Positions 25,090 to 37,290 are shown, counted from the stretch's first letter. The stretch: DNA of 64,000 nt from Polytrichum commune (GCA_950295325.1 OX485809.1:28224144-28288143), one strand, 5' to 3'. Numbers and translations are program-made. Notes: generated by a model from the letters alone, not told the origin.

Positions 25090-25240
25090 TCATGCCGTGT
25101 GGGCTGGTTGGTGGGTGTTTAAGGTTTTGATTTGTGCGAAGGCCCAAGTTCAAAACCATGTGAGGCCCCTTTGAGAGGGATTCATACTGCCACCCTCCTA
25201 CCTTGATAGAGACATTAGTGGGGCTCACTTGCTATCCTCA
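25090..25240 (+). mobile_element. Possible diverged SINE-like fragment
   Basis: GGGCTGGTTGGTGGGTG followed about 40 bp later by AAGTTCAAAACC resembles a pol III A box and B box in spacing and base pattern. The fit is weak and no target duplication was found, so this is tentative. Confidence 0.2.
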
Positions 25241-25299
25241 TTGTTAGTTGTTGGTCAGCGACGGGTGGTTGGGTGGGGAGGGGGTGGAGTCTCAGGGGA

Positions 25300-25960
25300 G
25301 TCTAGTGGTATGGAGAATTGTATTCAAGTTTTCTTTTGTTTAGAATGAGGGTGGAGAGGGAGTGCAGAACCGTGAAGTGTAGTTGGTGTTGTAGTCCATT
25401 GATCTTGGTTGAAGGAAGTATGAATTGTTGGGAAAGGTTGTGTAATATGTTGACATGGTTTCCTCCTCTTTGGTTGGCCGTGAGGACAAGTTATGCTTGG
25501 ATTTTCTAGCCTCTTGCTTTGACAACTCTTACGAAGGTAGTGTATTTATTGATTTTTCTTTAGATGGGTGTGTATGGGAATCTATCATGGTAGTATGTGA
25601 ATTCAACGTTAGTGTAGGCCGATTGCTTAATTGGGGGGAGGTGCATGGGTGGGGAAGCCTTCAATGAGGAAGATATGTGGACAAAGTTAGGTGGGACAAT
25701 GACGTGGGTGGGGGGGGGGGGCATATGCAATGGTGAGAGAGGATCCAACTAGGGACCGTGTGTTCAAATGGATTGGTTGGTGCTGAGCTACTATTGGTGA
25801 TGCATTTCCATCTCCCGAGGTGGTGGGTGAGGAGCATTTTTTGTATATGGTTTAAGGCTTTGTTGTGTTTGTCCATGCGCAAGCCTTTTATGACATGATT
25901 GTGACATGTTGCTAGTAGGTGTGGCCATGTGCTCACAAGAAAAATGTGCCTAAAGTGCAT
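25300..25960 (-). pseudogene. Remnant of a non-LTR retrotransposon C-terminal region (restriction-like endonuclease)
   Basis: On the minus strand, the frame from 25960 reads TWPHLLATC...KGLRMDKHNKALNHI, which aligns with the frame at 33742 (MWPHLLLLC...KGLRVAKYN). In R2-type elements a Cys/His knuckle and a KHN/RHN motif stand just before the restriction-like endonuclease. A second frame (25748-25560) contains TNVEFTYYHDRF, aligning with YIIEFTFTHDRY at 34 kb, and a third (25525-25340) aligns weakly with the last part. Frame changes and a polyG run show it is dead. No 3' tail could be recognised. Confidence 0.5.
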
Positions 25961-26532
25961 AGTTTTTAAAATATCAGAAATTTATTCAATTTCACAATTG
26001 AACTCAAGTCACTTAAATGGCATTCACCAAATTATTTTAAGGACACCAATTGCACTTATATGATGTTTAGATTGAAATCAACAACATTACTTTACAAAGT
26101 TTTTACATTCTAGTTTTTCAAATTTCAATTAATAGAAATGGACAATGTGTATTACTATGTCAAAAAAACTTGGACTTTTAGGGTTAACTTGCTCTTGCAA
26201 TGCATTTATTGTACATGCTTGGCTAGGCTTGAGGCTAAGTTCACACTAGACATTTTGTGTGTTTGCATCACAAAAAATTGAAACAAAATATATATACATG
26301 TAGGCTTTAATCATAATAATTTAATAAACCACAATATAAGATTCTACATTGTGTCATGATTAATGAATCGGCTCAAGGAGGGCACTTTCTAGGCACTGTT
26401 CTTTGAGAGTGAGAGTCACAGGCGTGCACCATGGGCATGGATACCTCATTGAAATCTCCTATAGAGAAGATTTTATGACCAAAAAGAAAGGTTGTATTGC
26501 ACATCGTAGACTAAATAACACCCTCATAATGT
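25961..26532. other. Intergenic, nothing recognised
   Basis: AT-rich sequence, no feature seen. Confidence 0.4.
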
Positions 26533-26540
26533 ATACAATA

Positions 26541-27309
26541 CCCGGGTAGGGCACTCATACATGTATTTAATAACCCATCTGCGACGGAAGGGTATTTATC
26601 ATGGGGCTATTTATCTAAGAATTTGGAATTCTTTACACCCTATCAGTACAGATATATCTAAATTTTGTCATTTTAGATGACCCTATTTGTATTTATAAAG
26701 TTGCAAGTGAACTAGTTTCTAGTACCCTATGTTCCTTATAATTTTTATATTTGACCCCATGAATGATGAATCATAGGACTCTTGAAAGTTTGTAGTGAAA
26801 ATTCAATAAACCATGTCTAGACTGAAGACATCAAACAATGTACCAAAATATAAAAACTTGAAGCATTATTAGGACCTCCTATTGTTCCAAAACATACATC
26901 AAACAATGTTCAAATCAAACAAACTTGAAGCAAGCAACCCTAGGCAAATATCAAAGATACAACGCACAAAGCAAAGAACACCAAAACCCTTGTCATCCAA
27001 ATTTTTCATTCAGGAATTTGGATTGAAAATGGATAGTTTTTCATCCTTTAACCACCATAAAATGCATTGTATACCTCTTCCTCAATATTTTTTTCTCTAC
27101 CTACTATTCCCAACCCTATTTTAGATTGAAAGAATTAGATAAATTGATGCATTATATGGTACCCTTATTTTTTTATACACACAACTTTGTAATTGAAGAG
27201 GTGCTTCATTATATCGAAGAATTGTATAAATTTTCTCACAAATGAATAAAAAATACCCTACATTCTTTCACACATGGTTTAATAAACTTTCGCGAATGCC
27301 CTACCCGGG
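26541..27309. mobile_element. Unclassified 769-bp TIR element with perfect 8-bp TSD
   Basis: The ends CCCGGGTAGGGCACTC and GAATGCCCTACCCGGG are inverted repeats matching at 15 of 16 positions. The flanks are a perfect 8-bp direct repeat, ATACAATA (26533-26540 and 27310-27317). The interior is AT-rich; frames at 26882-27124 and 27242-27424 have no transposase features. The 8-bp duplication fits hAT or a related superfamily, but the CCCGGG terminus is not the CAGTG type of the other hAT elements here. Confidence 0.8.
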
Positions 27310-27317
27310 ATACAATA

Positions 27318-28296
27318 TTTCAAACTTCAAGAGTAATATTAACAAGTTTACACATAATATACTAACTCACATAGAACTACTTATAAAATGTCATACTATA
27401 ATATATACCATCTTAGTTACTTAAATGCTCTTGCAACCCCTCATAATACACATGCTTTGCTATGCTTAGATTGGACATCCTTTGGGTTTTTCCAACAAAT
27501 TTCAATTAAAATGAATGCTTTCTAATAATAATCATTGTCTCTCATCATGCTCACTTAAGTCTTTATTGCCATTGGTGCATTCCAATGAACTTTGAATTTT
27601 CCTACCACCCATGATGTTGAGCGTAATTCAACCTACAGTCATTAACATATTTTATGATCAACCACTCATATGTGGAAACCCACTTCATTAGGAGGATATG
27701 GGAAGAGAACACCGAACAATTATGAGCTGAAGTTCTAGAGTTGGGGCAGCTAGTGAAAATTTCCTTTCCAAAATTAGGTGACATGATAGATGAGGCAATT
27801 AAACTTAAATAAGATATTTTAGATGTATTTTGAATACAAATATGTGGAAATTTGACTTTTCAAGTTTGGGGTTCATATGCCTCTTGGGAGATTGGGGGGG
27901 GGGGGGGAAGTGAACTAGCATTGGTCTTAGACATATAGGTGAGTCCAATGATAGAGAGATCCTCAATGTCAAGAGGTAAAGAATTGAAGGTTTTTATGTG
28001 ACATAGGGGCACTTAAGGATATTCTAAGAATATTCAAGGACCAATTATATTTTAAGGGCAATGCTTAAAGCCCCCAATACATACCCTTTGGATGCACATG
28101 GTTGCCCAAAAATACAAAGTGTGACCCCCTCCCCCTCCCCCTCTTGAGATATGCCAATTCTAGAGGTAGTCAATGTTCATTGACCAAATGATGAGTGTCT
28201 CTCACAATGAGCTTCAATGCCACATTATCAAATGTTTGGTTTGGGGTGTTGCCCACACTATTAAAGATGGTTGATCTTGCAATGGGCAGCACCTAT
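27318..28296. other. Intergenic, nothing recognised
   Basis: It contains a G14 run at 27894-27907. No gene seen. Confidence 0.4.
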
Positions 28297-28916
28297 GGGT
28301 GCAAGCACGGTAAAGTGGATAGCTCTCGATCCTTGCCTAGTGTTAAGTGAATGCGATTCAAAGCTATACACTAACTTTGAATTTTGTGAAGGAAAAAAAT
28401 CATAGACATTAAAAACATATTGGTCTACAAAGCCAAGCAATTTATGATCACAAAAACAATTCCAAGAAAAGTCTACATATTTTAGAAGGCAGTGCAAGTG
28501 GTGTGCAAGTAGGTGATATTGGACAAGTATATGTCTAAATCTTGTTTAAAATACGATATAATTACTTGAAATTGATGGTTTTCTACAAAGTTTTGTGATG
28601 ATCCCCTCAAGTAGATAATGAATTCAAGGAATATATATATATATATATATATCCAAATTTGAAATATTTAAGGCCATGAAATCTATGTCCAAAACCATAT
28701 TCAACCATTTGCTTTTGAGCATCACTTTTAATGATAAGTTTTGAAAATCTCAACTTGATATTCTACGGTTGAGTATTTAACACAACATCATAGGTCATCC
28801 TGAAAAAAAATCCAACATAAAAAAAACACTTTGTTGCTTTTAGGCCTTTGACCAAAAATAAACTAGTTTTGGTATACTATAGCACTTTTTTGGTCCACTT
28901 TACCATGCTTGCACCC
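28297..28916 (-). mobile_element. GGG...CCC TIR element, family C copy 1 (reverse orientation)
   Basis: The TIRs GGGTGCAAGCACGGTAAAGT and ACTTTACCATGCTTGCACCC match over about 23 bp. The internal sequence is the reverse complement of the elements at 31929-32544 and 52523-53132 (for example CCAAGCAATTTATGATCACA). The length of 620 bp agrees with the 616 and 610 bp of the other copies. A (TA)n run sits inside at 28631-28652. No matching flanking duplication remains for this copy. Confidence 0.8.
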
Positions 28917-30093
28917 CTGCATGCAAGAAAATTGCTTCTTCTAAGTCTTAGCGACCTTTTACGAGCTTCAAAATACTTTGGAATATTGTTCTCCTTTGAG
29001 ATTGGCACCTATCTATTCCTCAATCATTAAAGAATCTCTATGCCGAGGGAGGGGGTTGGATGAAGACACGACGTGGCTCCACAGTGCTTCTCTTTTTGAG
29101 AGAGAGAGAGGCCATGTGGCTCACGAGGAGACATGACATTGTCGTATTAAGCATCACTCTCATCCATCCAGCTCCAAAATTTGACCCCCTATAAGTTTGT
29201 AGCTGATTCATCTCCAATGACTTCGGGTACACTAATTCGAGATATTAACTTGTGGAAAAACCTCTAGCTGCATGCATACTATTTTAGGGCTTTATTGGTG
29301 GATGGATGAATAAGAGGTACACTCATATACAATGCCGGTTCCCTCTCTCCAGCTCTCGGTGGCAATAAAAAGTTAAATGGTCTTGCAAGACATTAACTAT
29401 ACATGCTGGGCTAGGCTTAAAGCAAACACCCTTTCTGTTCTTTGGAGCCCCCTCCTCCTCAATAACCAAAGCCCCACTTACATTGTCCCCAACACAAAAA
29501 TCTAAATAGTAAAATTGAGCTTGTGTCATGTTTAAAACCTAGATACAAGCGGTCCTGAAAAACGAAACACACACACACCAAAAATCCAAAAGAAAGAAAG
29601 AAAGTAAAGAAAAGAAAAGAAAGCTTGATGGAAATAGGTGTAACTAGAGCAAGGGGTGGGAATCCAATCCTCTGTTTGGGATCACCAATGGTACAGTCCA
29701 TAACCACAGCAGTGAAGAGCTTAAAAACTTAGGTATTTGCACATTGCAAGTCAGAAAACCGTTTATGAAAATTATGTTGAATATCTCATGTGTTTCATGA
29801 GTCTTCCTAAACATGAAAAGTATGAAACAATTTATTATGTTGGTTGTGTCAGTCTGTTTGAGTTCTTACTGTCTCTATTGGCTTTGGAGATGAAAGGCCT
29901 CTTTACAGAGCCCACCTTCTGAATGGAGGACACGATAATATGTATGGTAATATGAGAAAACCCTCGAACAATATATGGCCAACGGTCCCTTAATCACATC
30001 AATGCAATGCACTCATGAGTCATGTTCGTTATTATATTATTCATCAAAGCACATCCAAGATACACTCAATCCATGTAGATCTTTCATAGACAA
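28917..30093. other. Intergenic, nothing recognised
   Basis: No feature beyond purine-rich runs near 29580-29625. Confidence 0.4.
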
Positions 30094-30404
30094 TAGAGTT
30101 ATCCTTTAATTCAAAGGAGTTTGGTAGGGAGTTTCTTACAAAACCTTCCATGTTTGGCAAGCTTGAGGTGCATGCGTTGGAGGTCGTGTGGAGGTTTGAA
30201 CCAATAACATTCTATATCAGGGATTTTAGCAACACATGCATTGCTAAAATGAGTTTGACCCTCAATTCCGGGATTCCCTGATATAGAATGTTATTGGTTC
30301 AAACCTCCACACGACCTCCGACGCATGCACCTCAAGCTTGCCAAACATGGAAGGTTTTGTAAGAAACTCCCTACCAAACTCATTTGAATTAAAGGATAAC
30401 TCTA
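30094..30404. repeat. Near-perfect 130-bp inverted repeat (hairpin)
   Basis: The arms 30094-30223 and 30275-30404 are reverse complements with only two mismatches that I can find in 130 bp, separated by 51 bp. The spacer has its own small hairpin (TTTTAGCAA/TTGCTAAAA). A transcript from either strand would fold into one long double-stranded RNA. The left arm is open in at least one frame, so it may be an inverted copy of a gene fragment, the usual origin of young plant microRNA or siRNA loci. There are no TIR-element features such as a target duplication. Confidence 0.9.
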
Positions 30405-31928
30405 ATGTACTCAATATATGTAATCCTTTCGTAAAGTGTCACAAATCCTCTGTTAATTCACAAAGAAATAGAGTGATCTCATTCCGGAGAAGCAAAAAAA
30501 CACTTCAGTGTTGCTCACTAACGTGAGTTGTATGCTCACAATGCAAAATATGTTGCTGCCCAATTGAAATCATCACACATTTGCAACTAGCCAATGTCTT
30601 CAACAGGGGTGGTGTTGAAGGATGACCCACATGGTCCCAAATCCGGGGCCACTTCAATTGAAGATCCTAACCTGCCATCTTTGGTACATACAAAATCTTT
30701 GGGTTCACATTTAAGAGATGTGAATCCATAACCATTTTGCTTTGCGAATAATACATATTACACCAAGAGGAGACATTTGGTCTAGCTTAAAATTCACAAC
30801 GCACAATTTGCTACTTCCCGAGCAAAAACCATCACATTTACATCTAGTCAACTTGTTTTGTAAGGGTCTTTATTTGGCAGTGACCCACATGGCCCCCCAA
30901 ATGGCAAACACTTCAGCTAAGCCACGAAAATGCAGCCTTTCATCTTCTTGGATACCTGCAAAATCTTTGAGTTCACATATGATGGTGTTGCCCGGCGACC
31001 TACTGGGAAACTCAACACATGCACCGGGACGGGTGGAGGGCCTCCCAAGCCCATTACTTGCAATTGAATACAAGTCATGAGTTGAGAAATGTTGTGGATC
31101 TAGCTCAATCCTCAACTTCCGATTAACATGATAGCATTTCTTATGTATATTGGCATTTTGATTAGTATAATGGTTGCTTGGCAAACAAACGTAGAAAAGA
31201 AAGAACCACAAAAATACATGTCGGATTTGTATAAAAAAACTGATTTTATGTACAAACAAAAGCTAGAAATTCCTCTACACTGCATTCTCTAACAAGTAGA
31301 TAAAGAGGAATGTCCCTTGAGGCGTGACAACACACAAACACCATATAAGTAAGGATCCTCCAACCTCCACTGGAGGCAGCCAAGGCATACAAAACAATAA
31401 ATAATGCTTTGCATGCTCTGCCCAAAGGCCGGAAAAGGCCTTCAACTTTCTTGCACATGACACTTTCTATTTCATCGGTTTTATCACTTTCCCTCTGTCG
31501 TAACTGGAGTTTCCTTCTGCCATAGAGACCTAATCCCAGTTTCCTTCTACCGCCCCTTTAGGCCACCAAAGTCTACATGGCCCGACCACCTGGCCTCTTA
31601 TTCCACCATGTCTCCTACATAAAACCGCCCCCCCCCCCCCCGGTAGGCCAATTCACAGGGGGGTACATTACTTTTTTAGTAATATAGTATGAGGCATATA
31701 CGTAGATAACTTACATTTAAGTAAAATTGGACTATGTCCAAGTTCATAATTATAACATGTTGAATTCTATCATAGGATTTTTTGACAAATTTGAATGGTA
31801 GGTACCTTTGATAGAATATGTAGAGTTGATTACTATAATATCATAGAAATTATTTCTATTATAATTTTATTTCTTTTCATTTAATCATGTATTTTTGACA
31901 TCAATAAAATATATTATTGTTTCTTTCA
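30405..31928. other. Intergenic, nothing recognised
   Basis: A C14 run occurs at 31628-31641. Frames at 30742-31080 (+) and 30870-31259 (-) overlap and neither shows a domain. Confidence 0.4.
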
Positions 31929-32544
31929 GGGTGTTAGCTTGGTAAAGTGGACCAAAAAAGTGCTCCAGTATCTTAAAACTATACTTTGTTTGGGGTCAAA
32001 AGCCTAAAAGTAGTAGAAAAATGTTGTTTAAATGGAATGTTATTCCATGGCAACCTCTATTGTTGTGTTAATTACTCAAATGCAAAATTCCAAGATGAGA
32101 TCTTCAAAACTTATAATTAAAAGTAATGGTCAAAAGCAATTGGCTAGATCTGGTTTTGGACGTAAATTTCATGACCTGAACTATTTTAGGCTTGAATTTT
32201 TGTATATTTTCCTTGAATTCATTATATACTTAGGGTCATCATCAAATTTTTAATAGAAATTTTTTAATTCAATGTAAATTTATCATGATTTAACAAAAAT
32301 TTGACAATTACTTGTTCAATGTCATCATTTACACACTCACTTGCACCATCTTCTATGTAGACTTTTTTTAAAGATGATTTTTTCAATAAAATTTGCTTGA
32401 CGTTGTGATTCAATATGTTTTTAATTTTTTTTAAGTTTATGATCTTTTTTTTCACAAAATTTAAGGTGAGTATATTGTTTGAAATTACTTTCACCTAAAC
32501 ATGTGCAAGGATCAGAAGTGGTCCACTTTACTTTGCTTGCACCC
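31929..32544 (+). mobile_element. GGG...CCC TIR element, family C copy 2, with 4-bp TSD
   Basis: The left end GGGTGTTAGCTTGGTAAAGT and right end ACTTTACTTTGCTTGCACCC are worn versions of the family TIR. TTCA flanks both sides (31925-31928 and 32545-32548). The interior matches 52523-53132 throughout (GATCTTCAAAACTTAT, TCATGACCT, CCTTGAATTCATTATA). 616 bp, non-coding. Confidence 0.85.
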
Positions 32545-32548
32545 TTCA

Positions 32549-33234
32549 TCATATTTTAATATTATAACATTCAACTAGTCATTAAAGAATAGTAAATATC
32601 TCCTAAATTAAGATATAATAGAAGTGTATTGATGGATGCTTTGATAGAGTGAAACATTCAAAATGTCCATATTTTCTAATTGTCCAAATTTACTTAAATT
32701 CAAGTTGGATGAACTTCAAGTGAAACTTTTTCCATGATGAGATGGTGCTAAGAGAAGTTTCGCTCCAAATTCAAGTCTTTTTTTTTTTCCGTAAACAAAT
32801 GTTCAAAAATATATTTCATTGCCAGAAAACTACCATACAAAGCCACCATGGCCCAAAGCAAAGAGAAGGCATTAAGTAATTGAATGAAACTAACTTTGTG
32901 GGTTGGACACAAATAAACACAATAATATGAATGTCATCAATTTTTTTTGCGGATGTGAATGAAGGCCCATTCATACTAAGAACCATTGTTGATGTTGGAA
33001 AGATATATGTGCGTGAAGCAAGGCCTTGTGGTTTGTTTAGGTTAGAGCCTCTACGGTCAAAGGCTTTGAAGAATTGGCCCAAATATAAGCATTGCCTTCT
33101 TGCATGCCAAGTACACTATAAAAGCAAGAGAGTCATGCTTAGTAGCAAAGAAAATTTAGGAGGATTCAATGAATAACTTTGAATGAGCCGATCTAAACAT
33201 TTTTAAACGCACCATCAAAAACGGAATGAAATCT
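32549..33234. other. Intergenic, nothing recognised
   Basis: AT-rich sequence. An 88-codon frame on the minus strand (33082-32816) has no recognisable motif. Confidence 0.4.
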
Positions 33235-34600
33235 ATGCACTGAAATGTCATAAAATATCTCACATAACTAATCCTACTTTACCATTGGAAAGCACTAGTG
33301 GCACCCGTGCCATAATCCCCTAACCCCCCCCCCCCCCTTTGTTATTTGACCCGGACTTCTAAATGGATGACAATACACCTAGAGTACATCATGGTTAACA
33401 CCATGATCAATATAAAGGAAAACTTGCACTTCCGCCACCAACCTCACCGGAATTATACGAAACCTACACTCTTTCATACAAAATGAACATAATAAACTTG
33501 CACCCAACATGCCAAAGAATTCTAATACATAGAGAAATGGGTAACCAACAAATAAATACATTCCAAACTCTCCAACCACTTATGGACCACACAGAAAATT
33601 CAGATGCACAAGTAACACAACTACTATACTTTCAATATGCACAATATGCGGGCTATCATAAAAAAATAAAAATGAAATCTATTTTGGCCCACAACACACA
33701 CCAACGCAAATTGCACCCGATGCCATAGGAACGACCAAGACATGTGGCCTCACCTACTATTACTATGCGAAAACAAGTTCATAAAAGGTCTCAGAGTAGC
33801 AAAATATAATGTTGTCATCCACCAACTAGCCAATCTCCTAGAATTATGTAACCACACAAGACACCGCACCTTAACTGACGCCAATAACCGACATCGTAGA
33901 ACACGAAACAACACCATCTCTTATGGATACTAAAATGTAATTGCCAAAGCACCCAATGCACATGTCTAATAAACCCAAGACTAGACATCATATACATACA
34001 AGGCGCCAAATACAAGCAACTAGGCCCCATTCTCCCAACTCCCAACCACACCATCTACATTATAGAATTCACATTCACTCATGATCGATATGTAGAACAA
34101 GCCATACATCCAAAAACTGACAAATTCAACCCAATAATAGAAGCAATTAAAGCCCAAGGATGGCAGGTTGCACCCCGAACCATCATCACGGTAGGAGTAC
34201 GAGGAGGCATACATAAAAGAAGCACGAACCTCCTAAAAGATCTTTACCGAAAATCAATAAAAGCATGAAAGAAATACACCTTACAACCACAAAATACCTA
34301 ACACACATAATACTAAACAAAAGAAAACTAGACAACAAGCAACCCCACTCCCACCCCCACCCCACCCCCCTCCCCAATTAAACATCATGATAGCTTCCAA
34401 AAAAGAAACTACTACCAATCGCTATTACTAAAAAAAAACTTGAACCATGCCTACAGCAAGGTAGACGGTAAACCCTATCATGTATCAAGGGGACTCTTAG
34501 ACCAGATAAGGCCAACATGCTCGCATTCACATCAGTATGAAATACCGATGTTAATTTTTCTTTTTCTTTTCTTGTAAGAAAACTTGACCGTTGGCAAGCA
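33235..34600 (+). pseudogene. Non-LTR retrotransposon remnant: RT C-terminus, restriction-like endonuclease and 3' tail
   Basis: The frame 33742-33933 has the layout of the segment that follows reverse transcriptase in R2-type elements (HLLLLC, then a VAKYNVVIHQLANLL stretch where R2 has RHNxVV). After a frame change, 33978-34268 reads through RLDIIYIQG, IYIIEFTFTHDRYVEQA, an IIEAIKAQGW turn and ITVGVRGG, ending at a TGA. An acidic residue in a beta strand (IEFT), then QGW and VGVRGG, is the pattern of the PD-(D/E)XK endonuclease at the C-terminus of such elements. The tail from 34269 has a shared A/C-rich run, a C-rich tract, a stem-loop (34529-34551) and a T/C-rich end. Part of the same 3' sequence is also found at 33235-33290, so an older copy may lie just upstream. 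Confidence 0.6.
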
Positions 34601-37109
34601 CCCATGACACCTTTGTCACAACTCCCCATCCCACCAATTTACAACAGTCTATCTAATGCTAAGTTATAATTTACAAGTTTTTGGGGACCTTTCAGAGCTA
34701 GTATATATGCATAAGAGTCACGTGTACTATAATAATGGTTTTCCATGAGTGGAATTCAACCGACTAAAGAAGTTCAACTTTCCCATGGCCTAAAAACTAT
34801 GAAAGTGGTAGTAGACCTGTAAACTTGAATCATGGAAATGATTAAATACTCGAGGGTAGTCTTAAAGTGAAGGTTCCAACGTGGCTTGTGAGGGGGGTTT
34901 TGTGCATTGATTCGTATTTGAGGACTTGTTAGCTCGCTCGTACTACAGTTACAGTTACATGGGTGCTGTGACTGAGCCTCAAAGCGTGTGGAAATGAGAA
35001 TTTGTGCAAAATTGGAGATGGAAAATCAAATAAATTATAACTTATACCAGACGGAGTTGGCGTTTGAGTGAGTGAGCTCGAACATTTCAAAGCACACGAG
35101 CTGATTGTTGTTGACTAGGAACCCTAACATAATCGATGAGGATGAGATGCTAAGAGGCCCTGAATCATTGAAGGAAGACTTTGAAGGGTCGGGTCGGGGG
35201 GGGGTAGTCATTGGTTGGAGTAGCAATATACGTGCGAACAAATGATAGGGTATTTAAAAATCATGGGGGCAAAAAATTATAATTGGACTTAAGAGTAATA
35301 TAGGGTATCAAAAATGGCACTGGACATCTTTAAAGTACTATAGGGTATGGAATAATAGGTAATTTGGAATTATAAGTAATGCAAGACATTTTTATATTAA
35401 CCCAAAGTAGAAATTTACATAATGATAGCATGTGAAAAAAAAAAAATTGAAAGTAATACCCCCCTATAAAATAGTGGTTGTTCGCACCTATATCCTTAAC
35501 TTTTTAACACACTGCCCCCCCCCCCCCCCCCCCCCGAGAGGGTCGGATTGGGTCGAAGAAGAAGATGAACTCAACACGTTTGTAAGTTGTTTGTGCCAAA
35601 AGTCATGATGATTCTTCTCTGCAAAACTCCTGCAATGTCAAAATTCTTGAACTCAGAAATACAAATTACAAACATAATGGATGGTTGCCTCTTGTTCTCC
35701 TGCAAAATAATTTCCAACCTTATTTTGCAACAAAATGAACGAATTCAATTCCTAACAGTAACCCACGTACAACAATATTAAGCAGCAGCAAGGCAATATC
35801 ACAAGGGCAACTACACTGACATCCCTATCAGTGAGGGAGGGGAGGGCTAATAGTGAGTGTGGGAAATTAGTGAAGGTGATACTCAATTCTTTCCGTTCAT
35901 GTAATTAGTGCCATGAAAAGATCTAGGAAGCATTGTTCAACCGGGCACTTCTCACTACAATAATATTCATAGAATATTATTCACTGAAATATATTGGCAT
36001 TATTCATCTTGGTATAGTTTGTTTTTAGTTTTATTATTGAGAATAATATTATTATTTTATCACTCTACAAACACCTTAGAGCACGCATTGATTTTTCTTG
36101 AAGTGTATGATAAATGAGCATGTATTCATGAATCCAGTATTACTTAGTAGAAAATTCAACCCTCACTAATTTTGAGGCTTGGCAACATAGTGCATGTTTG
36201 GGGATTTGTACCACACACACAAAGTGGGAGAATCAATGTAGTAAAAACAACACATAACCAGACCTTTCTCTCTCCAATGGAACACCAAAACCGCTCCTTA
36301 ACCAATGATCCCACAAACACACCAAATACTTGTCATCTTTGACAACCTACATAGACAAATGCATCATGCAGCTCGATCACCAAGTGATCTGGGAAGCCTT
36401 AAGGTAGACATGCTTAAATCGAGCACAACAATAATTTGGATACCTATATTTGGGTGGTATGTGGTTACATTTGGATAGAGAAAGTAAAAAAAGAAAAGAA
36501 AAAGAAAAACGAGATTGGTGTAAACAATAAGCACGTGAGGCTTGTTGACCAACTCTCATATTAGGACACGAGTAGTAATGGATGATTGAGGGCTGAATGA
36601 TTACCTTCATGTAGGTGAGTCATGGGTTATATGAGAATTTATATCAGGGGAATTGGCTGAAATGTGCTTAACATGAAGTATTGGAACTTGCCTTTTTGTC
36701 TAATTTATGCTTGTTAAGAATGAGGTAAGTAAAGATATTTGATGGCATGATTTTGTACATATTGCATTGGTTTTTGTATGCTTGGCATGGGAAAATGGAA
36801 AAAGTTTGAGATAGGAAATGGTAGGATGGTGGATGATCCCTGTGATTCTAATAGTAACCGTGAGAAGGGAGGGCCCCGGCCATCCTTGTTGTTGAAGTGC
36901 TTGGAGGTGGTGTGTTTATGTTGGGTTGTTTCCTCATAGAAGCGATCATTGGTGTATGTGAATTCAATGAAAAGAATTAATAGTAGTTGGTGATAATAGG
37001 AAAGGCGGTGATGTAATAAATGGCATCAAAAATATGTATGTCTGAAAGAGATTGGACTATGTGCTCAAAATATGCTAACCGTTCTAGATATAATTGATAG
37101 TATGATTGG
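34601..37109. other. Intergenic, nothing recognised
   Basis: It contains a C21 run at 35515-35535, the longest homopolymer in the window. No gene was seen. The 35230-35400 stretch resembles parts of the interior of the 9.3-kb element. Confidence 0.4.
35515..35535. repeat. C21 homopolymer
   Basis: An uninterrupted run of 21 C. Confidence 0.95.
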
Positions 37110-37290
37110 GGGAACATGTATGACCACTTCACAAGCATGAGAATCATCACTTTGATAAAGAATACGTTATCCATACGAACTCCAAAAATTATGATGCAAA
37201 GGGCCACATGCACAATTTGGAATCACCTTGCAATAATTGTGCATTTCATATCTACAAGAAATGGGTGTAAAGAGGAAAATATGAATTTAA
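37110..37290. repeat. Dispersed repeat F, copy 1 (partner 39040-39190)
   Basis: ATACGAACTCCAAAAATTATGA, GGCCACATGCACAAT and GGGTGTAAAGAGGAAAA recur in diverged form at 39040-39190 on the same strand. Nature unknown. Confidence 0.45.

Noticed and set aside
25090..25240. A functional tRNA gene
   Set aside because: The A- and B-box resemblance is weak and no cloverleaf or acceptor stem can be drawn.
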